DNA from: CANCDA01 sp043757205
GTDB taxonomy: Bacteria > Pseudomonadota > Gammaproteobacteria > Burkholderiales > Burkholderiaceae_C
Assembly: GCA_043757205.1 (NCBI GenBank)
Contig: JAYVPU010000198.1
Coordinates: 1-5,159, forward strand
Direction of reading: 5' to 3'
DNA: 5,159 nt
Positions 1-5,159 of this stretch are shown here, piece after piece. Each line of letters starts with the position of its first letter. The stretch's first letter is position 1. The notes beneath the pieces were generated by a model. It saw nothing but the letters and a program-made list of their open reading frames with translations. It ran no database searches and was not told where the DNA came from. A program made the position numbers and the translations under genes.

Positions 1-77
1 GCGGTAATGACTTCGCCCGGGCGCATTTCTGTGCGTGTCAGCGATTCTTCAAATAGGGCGGCAAATGATTCAGACAT
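1..77 (-). CDS. rpsA: 30S ribosomal protein S1, N-terminal fragment (partial)
   Basis: Reading leftward from the ATG at 77-75, the 25 complete codons give a peptide beginning MSESFAALFEES and continuing through LTRTEMRPGEVIT to the window edge. This is the typical N-terminus of proteobacterial ribosomal protein S1; the PGEV(I/V)T segment leads into the first S1 (OB-fold) domain. S1 is the large, loosely bound 30S protein that captures and unfolds mRNAs, especially those with weak Shine-Dalgarno sequences. Over 500 residues should lie beyond the left edge. The start is fixed by the match to the conserved S1 N-terminus. There is no purine-rich Shine-Dalgarno just upstream: the seven bases before ATG are AAACAAA. 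That agrees with the atypical initiation region known for E. coli rpsA, which S1 itself represses. Its position directly after cytidylate kinase matches the conserved cmk-rpsA pairing. Confidence 0.93.
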   Translation of the reverse strand, partial: MSESFAALFEESLTRTEMRPGEVIT

Positions 78-171
78 TTTGTTTGTGGTGTTTAACCACG
101 GGTTAAGTTTTTGAACCACACAGCCAAGCGCAAAGAGGGCGCGAAGGGAGCCGTGTGGGCCGGTTAGCTTT
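78..171 (-). promoter_or_regulatory. rpsA 5' leader / cmk-rpsA intergenic region with alternative hairpins
   Basis: This is the only sizeable gap in the window. Read toward rpsA, it holds a perfect inverted repeat TTAACC-CGT-GGTTAA (106 to 92; 6-bp stem, 3-nt loop). A second, overlapping one, GTGGT-TAAAC-ACCAC (99 to 85; 5-bp stem), ends 7 nt before the ATG. They share the GTGGTTAA segment, so only one can form at a time. The second occupies the place where a Shine-Dalgarno would normally lie, and none is present. Farther upstream, CCACAC (158-153) can pair with GTGTGG (121-116) around a small GCGC/GCGC stem (142-139 with 131-128). The E. coli rpsA leader is known to fold into hairpins without a canonical Shine-Dalgarno and to be autoregulated by S1. 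That this leader works the same way is inference. I could not assign a promoter, and no stem is followed by a T-run. Confidence 0.35.
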
Positions 172-2181
172 TCAGGTTGACCCGAAAGGCTGCTTGTCCT
201 GCCACCAGTTCAACACCATATCAATCGACTTTTCAATCGAGAGGTCTGAGTTGTCCAGTAGCAAGGCATCTTGTGCGGGCATGAGAGGTGCAACAGCGCG
301 GGAGGAATCCCGGGCGTCGCGTGCTTCCAAGTCCGCGCAAAGAGTGTCGATTGTAGTCGAAATTCCCTTTGAAATCAACTGCTTATAGCGTCGCTCGGCC
401 CGATGCTGGGCACTGGCCGTGAGAAACACCTTGAGTGGTGCCGCGGGGAAGATGACCGTGCCCATGTCGCGACCGTCGGCGACCAGGCCAGGCAGTTGGC
501 AAAAGCTGTGTTGCAGGGCCACCAAAGCGGTGCGCACGGCGGGCAGGGCGGACACCTTGGAGGCGTTCATACCACCTTCTTCGCTGCGAATGGCATCGCT
601 CACGTCTTCGCCATCCAGCAGGATTTGTTCACCGACAAAACGCACGGGCAGACGTTGTGCCAGCGCGGCAATGGCTTGCTCAGACTGGGGCTCCAGCGTC
701 AGACCGGTGCGTAGCGCAGCCAGTGCTGTCACTCGGTAGAGCGCGCCGGAGTCCAGTAAGTGGTAGCCCAGGTGCAGGGCGATTTGTGCGGCCAGCGTGC
801 CCTTGCCGGAGGCGGTCGGGCCATCAATGCAGATGACCGGGATGGCGTCAGCAACGGCCTGTGTGACCGAGAACAGAACCTCGAAGTAGTCGGGAAAGGT
901 TTTGGCCACGCACTTCGGATCGAGAATGCGAACCGGTAGCTGTGCAGGGTTGAAGGCGGCCAGAGAAAAGCACATGGCCACGCGGTGGTCGTCGTAGGTG
1001 TGGACGCTGGCGGGTTTCCAGTCGGCGATTGTGGCTGGCGGCGTGACGCGGATGAAGTCGACCCCTTCTTCAACGGTGGCACCGAGTTTACGCAGCTCAC
1101 AGGCCATGGCGGCGATGCGGTCGGTTTCTTTGACGCGCCAACTGGCGATGTTGCGTAGTGTGGTGGTGCCGTTGGCGTACAGGGCCATGACGGCCAGGGT
1201 CATGGCGGCGTCGGGGATGTGGTTGCAGTCCAGGTCAATGGCTTGAAGTGGCCAACTGCCACGGGAAATTTCCAGCCAGTTGGGACCGCTGGTGATCTGG
1301 GCCCCCATTTGCAGGGCGGCATCTACAAAACGGATGTCACCCTGGATGGAGTCTGCACCAACCCCCCTAATTTTGATACATTTATGGCTTGAGGAGCCCG
1401 TAGCAAGAGCACCAAGTGCTATGAAATAGCTAGCAGATGAAGCGTCGGCTTCGACATGAATTGTGCCGGGGGAGTGGTAGCGACTGCCTGCCGGAATGGT
1501 GAAGCGTGCCCAGCCATCTCGTTGCACCTCAATGCCAAAGCGCGCCAGTAAATTGAGGGTGATCTCGATATAGGGCTTGGAGATCAACTCGCCGACCACG
1601 TCGATCACGATGTCGCGCGTGGCGACCAGAGGCAGGGCCATCAGCAAGGCGGTCAAGAACTGGCTGGAGACGTCACCCCGCACTGGAATAGCTTGATCCA
1701 GCCGCAGTGTGGGTTGGCCAATGCGCAACGGCGGGTAGCCGTCTTGGCCCAAGTAGTCAATCTGGCAGCCGAGTTGGCGCAGCGCATCGACCAAGTCACC
1801 GATGGGGCGCTCATGCATGCGCGGCACGCCACTCAACTCATAGTCCCCGCCCAACACAGCCAGCGCTGCCGTGAGCGGGCGCATAGCCGTGCCTGCATTG
1901 CCCATGAAGAGTTTGATCACGGCGGCTTTGGGTGACTGTTCGCCTAGCCCATCAATGATGACGGTCGAGCCGTTTTGTTGAATGCCGCAGCCGAGCTGGC
2001 GCAGGGCGTCGAGCATGACACGCGTGTCGTCCGAATCCAGCAGGTCGTGAACGGTGGTGGCGCCCTGGCTCAGGGCGGAGAGCAGCAAGACCCGGTTGGA
2101 GATGCTTTTGGAGCCTGGCAGGACGACGCTGCCGTGTGCCCCCGCCAGAGGGGGGAGGTCAAGAAATTCGGTGGAAAACAT
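172..2181 (-). CDS. aroA-cmk: Bifunctional 3-phosphoshikimate 1-carboxyvinyltransferase (EPSP synthase) / cytidylate kinase
   Basis: This 669-residue fusion carries two complete enzymes. Residues 1-440 are EPSP synthase, joining phosphoenolpyruvate to shikimate-3-phosphate. Visible are PGSKSISNR (22-30), GNAGTAMRP (94-102), the SSQ substrate loop (172-174), SKPY (201-204), NHIPDAAMT with catalytic D324, VKETDR (350-355), DDHR (397-400) and AKTF with K427. The intact GNAGTAMRP marks a class I, glyphosate-sensitive type. Residues 447-669 are cytidylate kinase, phosphorylating CMP/dCMP with ATP. Visible are the P-loop GPTASGKGT (454-462), LDSGALYR (476-483), DGRDMGTVIFP (569-579), and the lid and C-terminal motifs RAERR (594-598), DARDSSR (622-628) and LDNSDLSIE (642-650). 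The linker is at most about ten residues, with no internal start codon. The start ATG overlaps the tyrA stop as TAATG, suggesting translational coupling. Residues 249-272 are encoded by an AT-rich, rare-codon patch. Separate aroA and cmk genes are the commoner arrangement; this fusion is, to my knowledge, typical of Comamonadaceae. Confidence 0.96.
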   Translation of the reverse strand: MFSTEFLDLPPLAGAHGSVVLPGSKSISNRVLLLSALSQGATTVHDLLDSDDTRVMLDALRQLGCGIQQNGSTVIIDGLGEQSPKAAVIKLFMGNAGTAMRPLTAALAVLGGDYELSGVPRMHERPIGDLVDALRQLGCQIDYLGQDGYPPLRIGQPTLRLDQAIPVRGDVSSQFLTALLMALPLVATRDIVIDVVGELISKPYIEITLNLLARFGIEVQRDGWARFTIPAGSRYHSPGTIHVEADASSASYFIALGALATGSSSHKCIKIRGVGADSIQGDIRFVDAALQMGAQITSGPNWLEISRGSWPLQAIDLDCNHIPDAAMTLAVMALYANGTTTLRNIASWRVKETDRIAAMACELRKLGATVEEGVDFIRVTPPATIADWKPASVHTYDDHRVAMCFSLAAFNPAQLPVRILDPKCVAKTFPDYFEVLFSVTQAVADAIPVICIDGPTASGKGTLAAQIALHLGYHLLDSGALYRVTALAALRTGLTLEPQSEQAIAALAQRLPVRFVGEQILLDGEDVSDAIRSEEGGMNASKVSALPAVRTALVALQHSFCQLPGLVADGRDMGTVIFPAAPLKVFLTASAQHRAERRYKQLISKGISTTIDTLCADLEARDARDSSRAVAPLMPAQDALLLDNSDLSIEKSIDMVLNWWQDKQPFGST
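1366..1437 (-). repeat. AT-rich stem-loop patch inside aroA, possible absorbed small repeat
   Basis: By hand count this stretch is about 42% G+C, clearly poorer than the flanking coding DNA. On the coding strand it holds three small perfect inverted repeats in a row: GCTAT-TTC-ATAGC (1430-1418), AGCAC-TTG-GTGCT (1420-1408) and GGCT-CCTCA-AGCC (1398-1386). It encodes AroA residues 249-272 and uses codons rare elsewhere in the gene (ATA, AGG, CTT, GCA, TCA). Compared with the E. coli AroA sequence as I remember it, about five residues (around SSSHKC, 263-268) are extra here, while flanking family residues such as SASYF are kept. The look recalls short AT-rich hairpin repeats scattered through Comamonadaceae genomes, but that resemblance is from memory and unsearched. 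It could simply be a variable surface loop with relaxed codon choice. Confidence 0.3.
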
Positions 2182-2183
2182 TA
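2179..2183 (-). other. TAATG stop/start overlap joining tyrA to aroA-cmk
   Basis: The tyrA stop TAA (2183-2181) and the aroA start ATG (2181-2179) share one A, giving TAATG on the coding strand. Only a weak GAAG-type purine stretch precedes the start. A ribosome finishing TyrA is thus placed to restart on AroA, so translational coupling is the likely way the two are co-produced. This also supports the chosen aroA start. Confidence 0.7.
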
Positions 2184-3053
2184 TTCTTCAAGCTGGTTCA
2201 TGCGCCATTGGCTTCGGGTGTTGCTGGCTTGCGCAATCAATCCTTCTATGTTCTGGCCATTGCTCTTGGCAAGCATGAGTTCGAATGCCTTTAAATGGTT
2301 CCGAAAAATTTTGGACTGACTCAGCAGTTCTTCACGGTTGGAAAGCAGGATGTCGCGCCAAACTCGCGGGTCGCTGGCGGCAATGCGGGTGAAATCGCGA
2401 AACCCAGGGCCTGCGAGGGATAGAAATTCTTGGCTCTGGGCTTGGCCTGAAATGGCGTTCATGAGTGCGAAAGCAATCAGGTGCGGCAAATGGCTCACGG
2501 CCGCAAAGGCAGCATCGTGCGCCTCGGGCGACATTTGTTGGACACGACACCCCAGTGCCGTCCAGACATTAACCGCCATCTGGAGTTGTTTGGTCTGGGT
2601 GTGTTCAATGGGTGTGAGGATGACTTGCTTGCCGACATAAAGATCAGCGTCGGCGTGATCGACACCGGCCACTTCCTTACCCGTAATGGGATGCGCTGGC
2701 ACGAACGACCCCAGATGCTCACGCAAGACGAGTCGGCCCGCCTCGACCACGTCGCGTTTGGTTGATCCGACATCCATGACCAGCATCTGTGGCGTGATCA
2801 AGTGTTTGATCGCTTTTAAAGTCGCTTCGGTCGCCGCAACCGGGACTGCAATCAAAACGATGTCGGCCCCAGCGACAGCCAGCAGGGCAGAAGGGGCCTC
2901 GACGTCAATCACGCCGAGCTTGCGTGCCCGCTCGGTGGTGGAGGGGGACTTGCTGTAGCCCACGACTGTTTTAACCAATCCCGCCCGTTTGAGGGCCAGC
3001 GCAAACGACCCGCCCATCAGGCCGCAGCCAATCAATCCAAGTTGCTCAAACAT
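2181..3053 (-). CDS. tyrA: Prephenate (or arogenate) dehydrogenase
   Basis: This 290-residue protein is a complete stand-alone TyrA, which oxidatively decarboxylates prephenate (or arogenate) toward tyrosine in the cytoplasm. The N-terminal Rossmann domain (about 1-165) has the dinucleotide loop GCGLMGG (9-15), DVGSTK (94-99) and the HPITGKE segment (121-127) with the likely catalytic His121. The helical dimerisation half has HDAAFAAVSHLPH (179-191) and FRDFTRIAASDP (218-229), whose Arg223 probably binds the substrate side chain. There is no fused chorismate mutase and no C-terminal ACT domain, so direct feedback control, if any, must act at the active site. After the second beta strand the sequence is GYSKS (32-36). 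It lacks the acidic residue usual in NAD-specific enzymes, so NADP use is possible (inference). It lies 6 nt after pheA and overlaps aroA by 1 nt. Substrate choice between prephenate and arogenate cannot be read from the sequence. Confidence 0.94.
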   Translation of the reverse strand: MFEQLGLIGCGLMGGSFALALKRAGLVKTVVGYSKSPSTTERARKLGVIDVEAPSALLAVAGADIVLIAVPVAATEATLKAIKHLITPQMLVMDVGSTKRDVVEAGRLVLREHLGSFVPAHPITGKEVAGVDHADADLYVGKQVILTPIEHTQTKQLQMAVNVWTALGCRVQQMSPEAHDAAFAAVSHLPHLIAFALMNAISGQAQSQEFLSLAGPGFRDFTRIAASDPRVWRDILLSNREELLSQSKIFRNHLKAFELMLAKSNGQNIEGLIAQASNTRSQWRMNQLEE

Positions 3054-3059
3054 GATGTT

Positions 3060-4142
3060 TTATTCACCCACTGGGTAGGTGCCCAGAACTTTGTAAAACG
3101 CGCACAGGCTTTTTAGCTCTTGAAGTGCCGCTTTGACGTGGTCCTGCGATGGATGCCCCTGGATATCAATGTAGAAGTAGTAATCCCACTGCCCGGAACG
3201 CGCCGGGCGGGATTCAAAACGTGTCATGGATACGCCGTGTTTTTTGAGAGGTACCAGCAGGTCATGCACCGCGCCAGGGCGATTGGGTACTGAGACGATC
3301 AAGCTGACGCAGTCTTGACCAGAAGCCGCAGGTGCGGGCAGGGTTTGCGGCAGACAGACCACGGCAAAACGGGTACGGTTGAAGGCGTCGTCCTGAATGG
3401 CATGTGAGGCAATGTGCAGACCAAACTCAGACCCAGCTCGTTCGCTGGCGATGGCGGCCCAGGCGGGGTTGGTGGCGGCCAGGCGCGCACCCTCTGCGTT
3501 GCTGGAAGCCGCGTTGCGCTGGGCGTTGGGCAGGTGGGCGTTGAGCCAGTTCTGGCACTGGGCCAGGGCTTGGGGGTGAGCGTAAACCGCTTCGATGCCT
3601 TCGAGCGAATTGCTGAGCCGCAACAGGTTGTGACGCACCAGCAGGCTGGTTTCACCGATGACGTGCAAGGGTGTGGTCAGGAGCAGATCCAGCGAGCGGG
3701 AGATCACACCCTCGGTGGAGTTCTCCATCGGCACCACACCAAATTCGGCACTGCCGGCTGCGGTTGCGCGAAACACCTCATCCAGGTTGCTGCACGGCAT
3801 GCGCTCAATGCTTGAGCCAAAAAACTGCAAGGCGGCCTGCTCGCTGAACGTTCCGTTAGGCCCCAGGTAAGCGACGCGTTGATTGGCTTCCAAGGCCCGA
3901 CAAGCCGACATGACTTCACGCCAGATGGTGGCAATGCTGCCCGGTTTGAGGGGGCCAGGATTGGTGGATTGCAAGTGTTGAATGACTTGGGTTTCCCGGT
4001 CTGGCCTGAACACTGCGGAGCCTTCGATACGTTTGATCTCGCCCACCTCATGGGCCAGCGCCGCACGGCGGTTGATCAAGGTCAGCAAGTCTTGGTCAAG
4101 CGCGTCAATTTGGATGCGCAGGTCGGATAAGGATTTAGTCAT
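3060..4142 (-). CDS. pheA: Bifunctional chorismate mutase / prephenate dehydratase (P-protein)
   Basis: This 360-residue P-protein converts chorismate to prephenate and then to phenylpyruvate, committing carbon to phenylalanine. Three domains follow in order. An AroQ-type chorismate mutase (about 5-86) carries Arg9, Arg26, Lys37 and the RPDRE segment (46-50), matching E. coli Arg11, Arg28, Lys39 and Arg51-Glu52. Prephenate dehydratase (about 89-265) has YLGPNGTFSEQAA (92-104), VPMENSTEGV (137-146) and the catalytic Thr-Arg-Phe triplet (257-259). A C-terminal ACT domain (about 278-355) has the GAV (290-292) and ESRP (310-313) phenylalanine-binding motifs, so feedback inhibition by phenylalanine is expected. 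Length is normal for the family. The ATG is 17 nt after the serC stop and lacks a visible Shine-Dalgarno, but the N-terminus fits the family and no better start is seen. The short gap leaves no room for a pheL-like attenuator. Confidence 0.96.
   Translation of the reverse strand: MTKSLSDLRIQIDALDQDLLTLINRRAALAHEVGEIKRIEGSAVFRPDRETQVIQHLQSTNPGPLKPGSIATIWREVMSACRALEANQRVAYLGPNGTFSEQAALQFFGSSIERMPCSNLDEVFRATAAGSAEFGVVPMENSTEGVISRSLDLLLTTPLHVIGETSLLVRHNLLRLSNSLEGIEAVYAHPQALAQCQNWLNAHLPNAQRNAASSNAEGARLAATNPAWAAIASERAGSEFGLHIASHAIQDDAFNRTRFAVVCLPQTLPAPAASGQDCVSLIVSVPNRPGAVHDLLVPLKKHGVSMTRFESRPARSGQWDYYFYIDIQGHPSQDHVKAALQELKSLCAFYKVLGTYPVGE
3064..3069 (-). promoter_or_regulatory. Weak candidate ribosome binding site for tyrA
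   Basis: The coding strand reads GGGTGA here, inside the last codons of pheA and 10 nt before the tyrA ATG. It is only a partial match to the anti-Shine-Dalgarno sequence. With the pheA stop only 6 nt before the tyrA start, coupled re-initiation may matter more than this site. Confidence 0.25.
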
Positions 4143-4159
4143 CGGTTTGCGGGGTGTTG

Positions 4160-5159
4160 TCAGCTTGGGCTGCGTTCAAATTCTTGCATATAGGCCACCA
4201 GCGCCTGCACGCCTTGGAGTGGCATGGCGTTGTACAGGCTGGCGCGCATGCCGCCGACCGACTTGTGCCCCTTGAGTTGGAGCAGGCCATGCGCACGCGC
4301 ACCCGCCAAGAAGGCATCGTTGCGGGTTTCATCGCGCAGGAAAAATGGCACGTTCATGCGGGAGCGGCAATCTGGGGCGACGCGGTTGATGTAGAGGCTT
4401 GACTGGTCAATGGTCTCGTACAGCAGTTTGGCTTTGCCGATATTGCGTGCTTCCATTGCTGCGATACCACCCTGGGCTTTGAGCCATTTGAAGGTCAGGC
4501 CGGCCATGTAGATGGCGTAGGTGGGTGGAGTGTTGTACATCGACTGGTGGTCGGCCACGATGCGGTAGTCAAAGGCACTGGGGCAAGCGGGCAGGGCGTG
4601 GCCGAGCAGGTCGTCACGCACCACCACCAGCGTCAGTCCGGCTGGGCCGATATTTTTTTGCGCACCGCCGAAAGCTGCACCCACCCGTGACCAGTCCACG
4701 GGGCGGGACGCCACCTGGGATGAAAAGTCGATGATCAGCGGTGCCTGGCAACCCAGGGCCTTGAGGTCGGGGAGTGCATGAAACTCCACGCCGTGGATGG
4801 TCTCGTTGGAGCACAGGTGCACGTAGCGGGCGTCTGCGCTGAGCTGCCAACTTTCGGGGGCGGGCAGCCGGGTATGTCCGTCAGCCTCGCTGCTGGCCGC
4901 GATGTTCACGGTGCAGTATTTGCGCGCTTCCTTTTGCGACTTCTGGCTCCAACTGCCGGTAACGACATAGTCGGATTTTCCTCCGCGAGAAAGGTTAAGC
5001 GGCACGATGGCGTTTTCTGCCAGACCACCGCCTTGCATGAAGAGGATGTGAAACGCTTTGGGGATCGCCAGCAGTTCACGCAGATCAGCCTGAGCCTGCT
5101 CGTAGATGGCGATGAACTCTTTGGATCGATGGCTCATCTCCATCACACTCATGCCACTG
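4160..5159 (-). CDS. serC: Phosphoserine aminotransferase (partial, N-terminus outside the window)
   Basis: SerC is a PLP-dependent class V aminotransferase. It converts 3-phosphohydroxypyruvate and glutamate to phosphoserine, and the analogous 4-phospho intermediate in pyridoxal phosphate synthesis. About 332 residues are visible. The frame stays open to the right edge, where it reads SG before MSVMEMSHRSKEF, so the Met at 5152 is internal. By comparison with E. coli SerC, roughly 30 residues are missing, including the usual FSxGP start region. Seen in order are SVMEMSHR, the cofactor phosphate loop MQGGGLAENA, NETIHGVEF, IIDFSSQ, and the GGAQKNIGPAGLT motif whose Lys (codon 4657-4655) forms the Schiff base with PLP. 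PPTYAIYM, RSRMNVPF and the C-terminal GHKSVGGMRASLYNAMP follow. All key motifs are intact. It heads the visible cluster, and gyrA often precedes it in relatives. Linkage to aroA recalls the enterobacterial serC-aroA operon. Confidence 0.96.
   Translation of the reverse strand, partial: SGMSVMEMSHRSKEFIAIYEQAQADLRELLAIPKAFHILFMQGGGLAENAIVPLNLSRGGKSDYVVTGSWSQKSQKEARKYCTVNIAASSEADGHTRLPAPESWQLSADARYVHLCSNETIHGVEFHALPDLKALGCQAPLIIDFSSQVASRPVDWSRVGAAFGGAQKNIGPAGLTLVVVRDDLLGHALPACPSAFDYRIVADHQSMYNTPPTYAIYMAGLTFKWLKAQGGIAAMEARNIGKAKLLYETIDQSSLYINRVAPDCRSRMNVPFFLRDETRNDAFLAGARAHGLLQLKGHKSVGGMRASLYNAMPLQGVQALVAYMQEFERSPS

Noticed and set aside
78..150. Possible sigma-70 promoter for rpsA (TTGCGC or TTGGCT with AAACTT, TAACCC or TTAAAC)
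   Set aside because: Each -10 candidate matches only two or three of six consensus bases, so none is better than chance; rpsA may be co-transcribed from upstream.
155..388. 77-codon plus-strand open frame near the end of aroA-cmk
   Set aside because: It overlaps the cytidylate kinase C-terminus in antisense, and its sequence is low-complexity Ser/Arg/Ala-rich shadow.
729..1100. 123-codon minus-strand frame within aroA-cmk
   Set aside because: It is an out-of-frame shadow of the fusion gene, rich in Ser/Pro/Arg, with no independent start signal.
1975..2319. 114-codon plus-strand open frame spanning the tyrA-aroA junction
   Set aside because: It is antisense to both real genes, shows no family motif, and its composition follows the opposite-strand codons.
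3414..3815. 133-codon plus-strand open frame opposite pheA
   Set aside because: It lies wholly antisense to a well-supported P-protein gene, has no recognisable domain, and is the kind of shadow frame expected in GC-rich coding DNA.
4653..4659. A7 run over the PLP-lysine codon of serC as a frameshift site
   Set aside because: It simply encodes the conserved Gln-Lys-Asn (CAA AAA AAT). The frame continues correctly on both sides, and no stimulatory structure or alternative product is evident.
5150..5152. ATG at the right end as the serC start
   Set aside because: The frame stays open upstream and the residues before it continue the conserved SerC SVMEMSHR region, which in full-length proteins lies about 30 residues from the N-terminus.

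Overview
This window looks like a chromosomal core-metabolism segment from a betaproteobacterium of the order Burkholderiales. The Comamonadaceae (Rhodoferax/Polaromonas-like) are the best guess. The basis is the gene order, the fused AroA-cytidylate kinase, and the flavour of the proteins (for example the SerC motif MQGGGLAENAIVPLNL and the S1 N-terminus MSESFAALFEES). This assignment rests on recognition, not on a database search.

All genes lie on the minus strand and read from right to left. They are serC (phosphoserine aminotransferase, N-terminus cut off by the right edge), pheA (chorismate mutase-prephenate dehydratase P-protein), tyrA (prephenate/arogenate dehydrogenase), a fused aroA-cmk (EPSP synthase plus cytidylate kinase), and the first 25 codons of rpsA (ribosomal protein S1), cut off by the left edge. 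Spacing is very tight: 17 nt between serC and pheA, 6 nt between pheA and tyrA, and a 1-nt TAATG overlap between tyrA and aroA. serC to aroA-cmk therefore look like one transcription unit. The only sizeable intergenic gap is the 94 nt before rpsA, which holds possible leader hairpins but no convincing promoter or terminator. No stretch over 300 bases lacks a gene.

The genes cooperate around chorismate. AroA makes EPSP, the immediate precursor of chorismate. PheA sends chorismate through prephenate to phenylpyruvate, and TyrA sends prephenate toward tyrosine. SerC supplies phosphoserine and also takes part in pyridoxal phosphate synthesis. Cmk feeds CTP/dCTP pools, and rpsA serves translation. 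This is the conserved serC-pheA-(hisC)-tyrA-aroA-cmk-rpsA supra-operon, here without the hisC-type aminotransferase found between pheA and tyrA in some relatives.

I see no mobile element, CRISPR, RNA gene or undescribed defence-type system; this is largely an ordinary region. The points most worth a second look are an AT-rich, hairpin-dense, rare-codon patch inside the AroA half of the fusion, which looks like a small repeat absorbed in frame, and two mutually exclusive hairpins just upstream of the rpsA start, where no Shine-Dalgarno sequence is seen.
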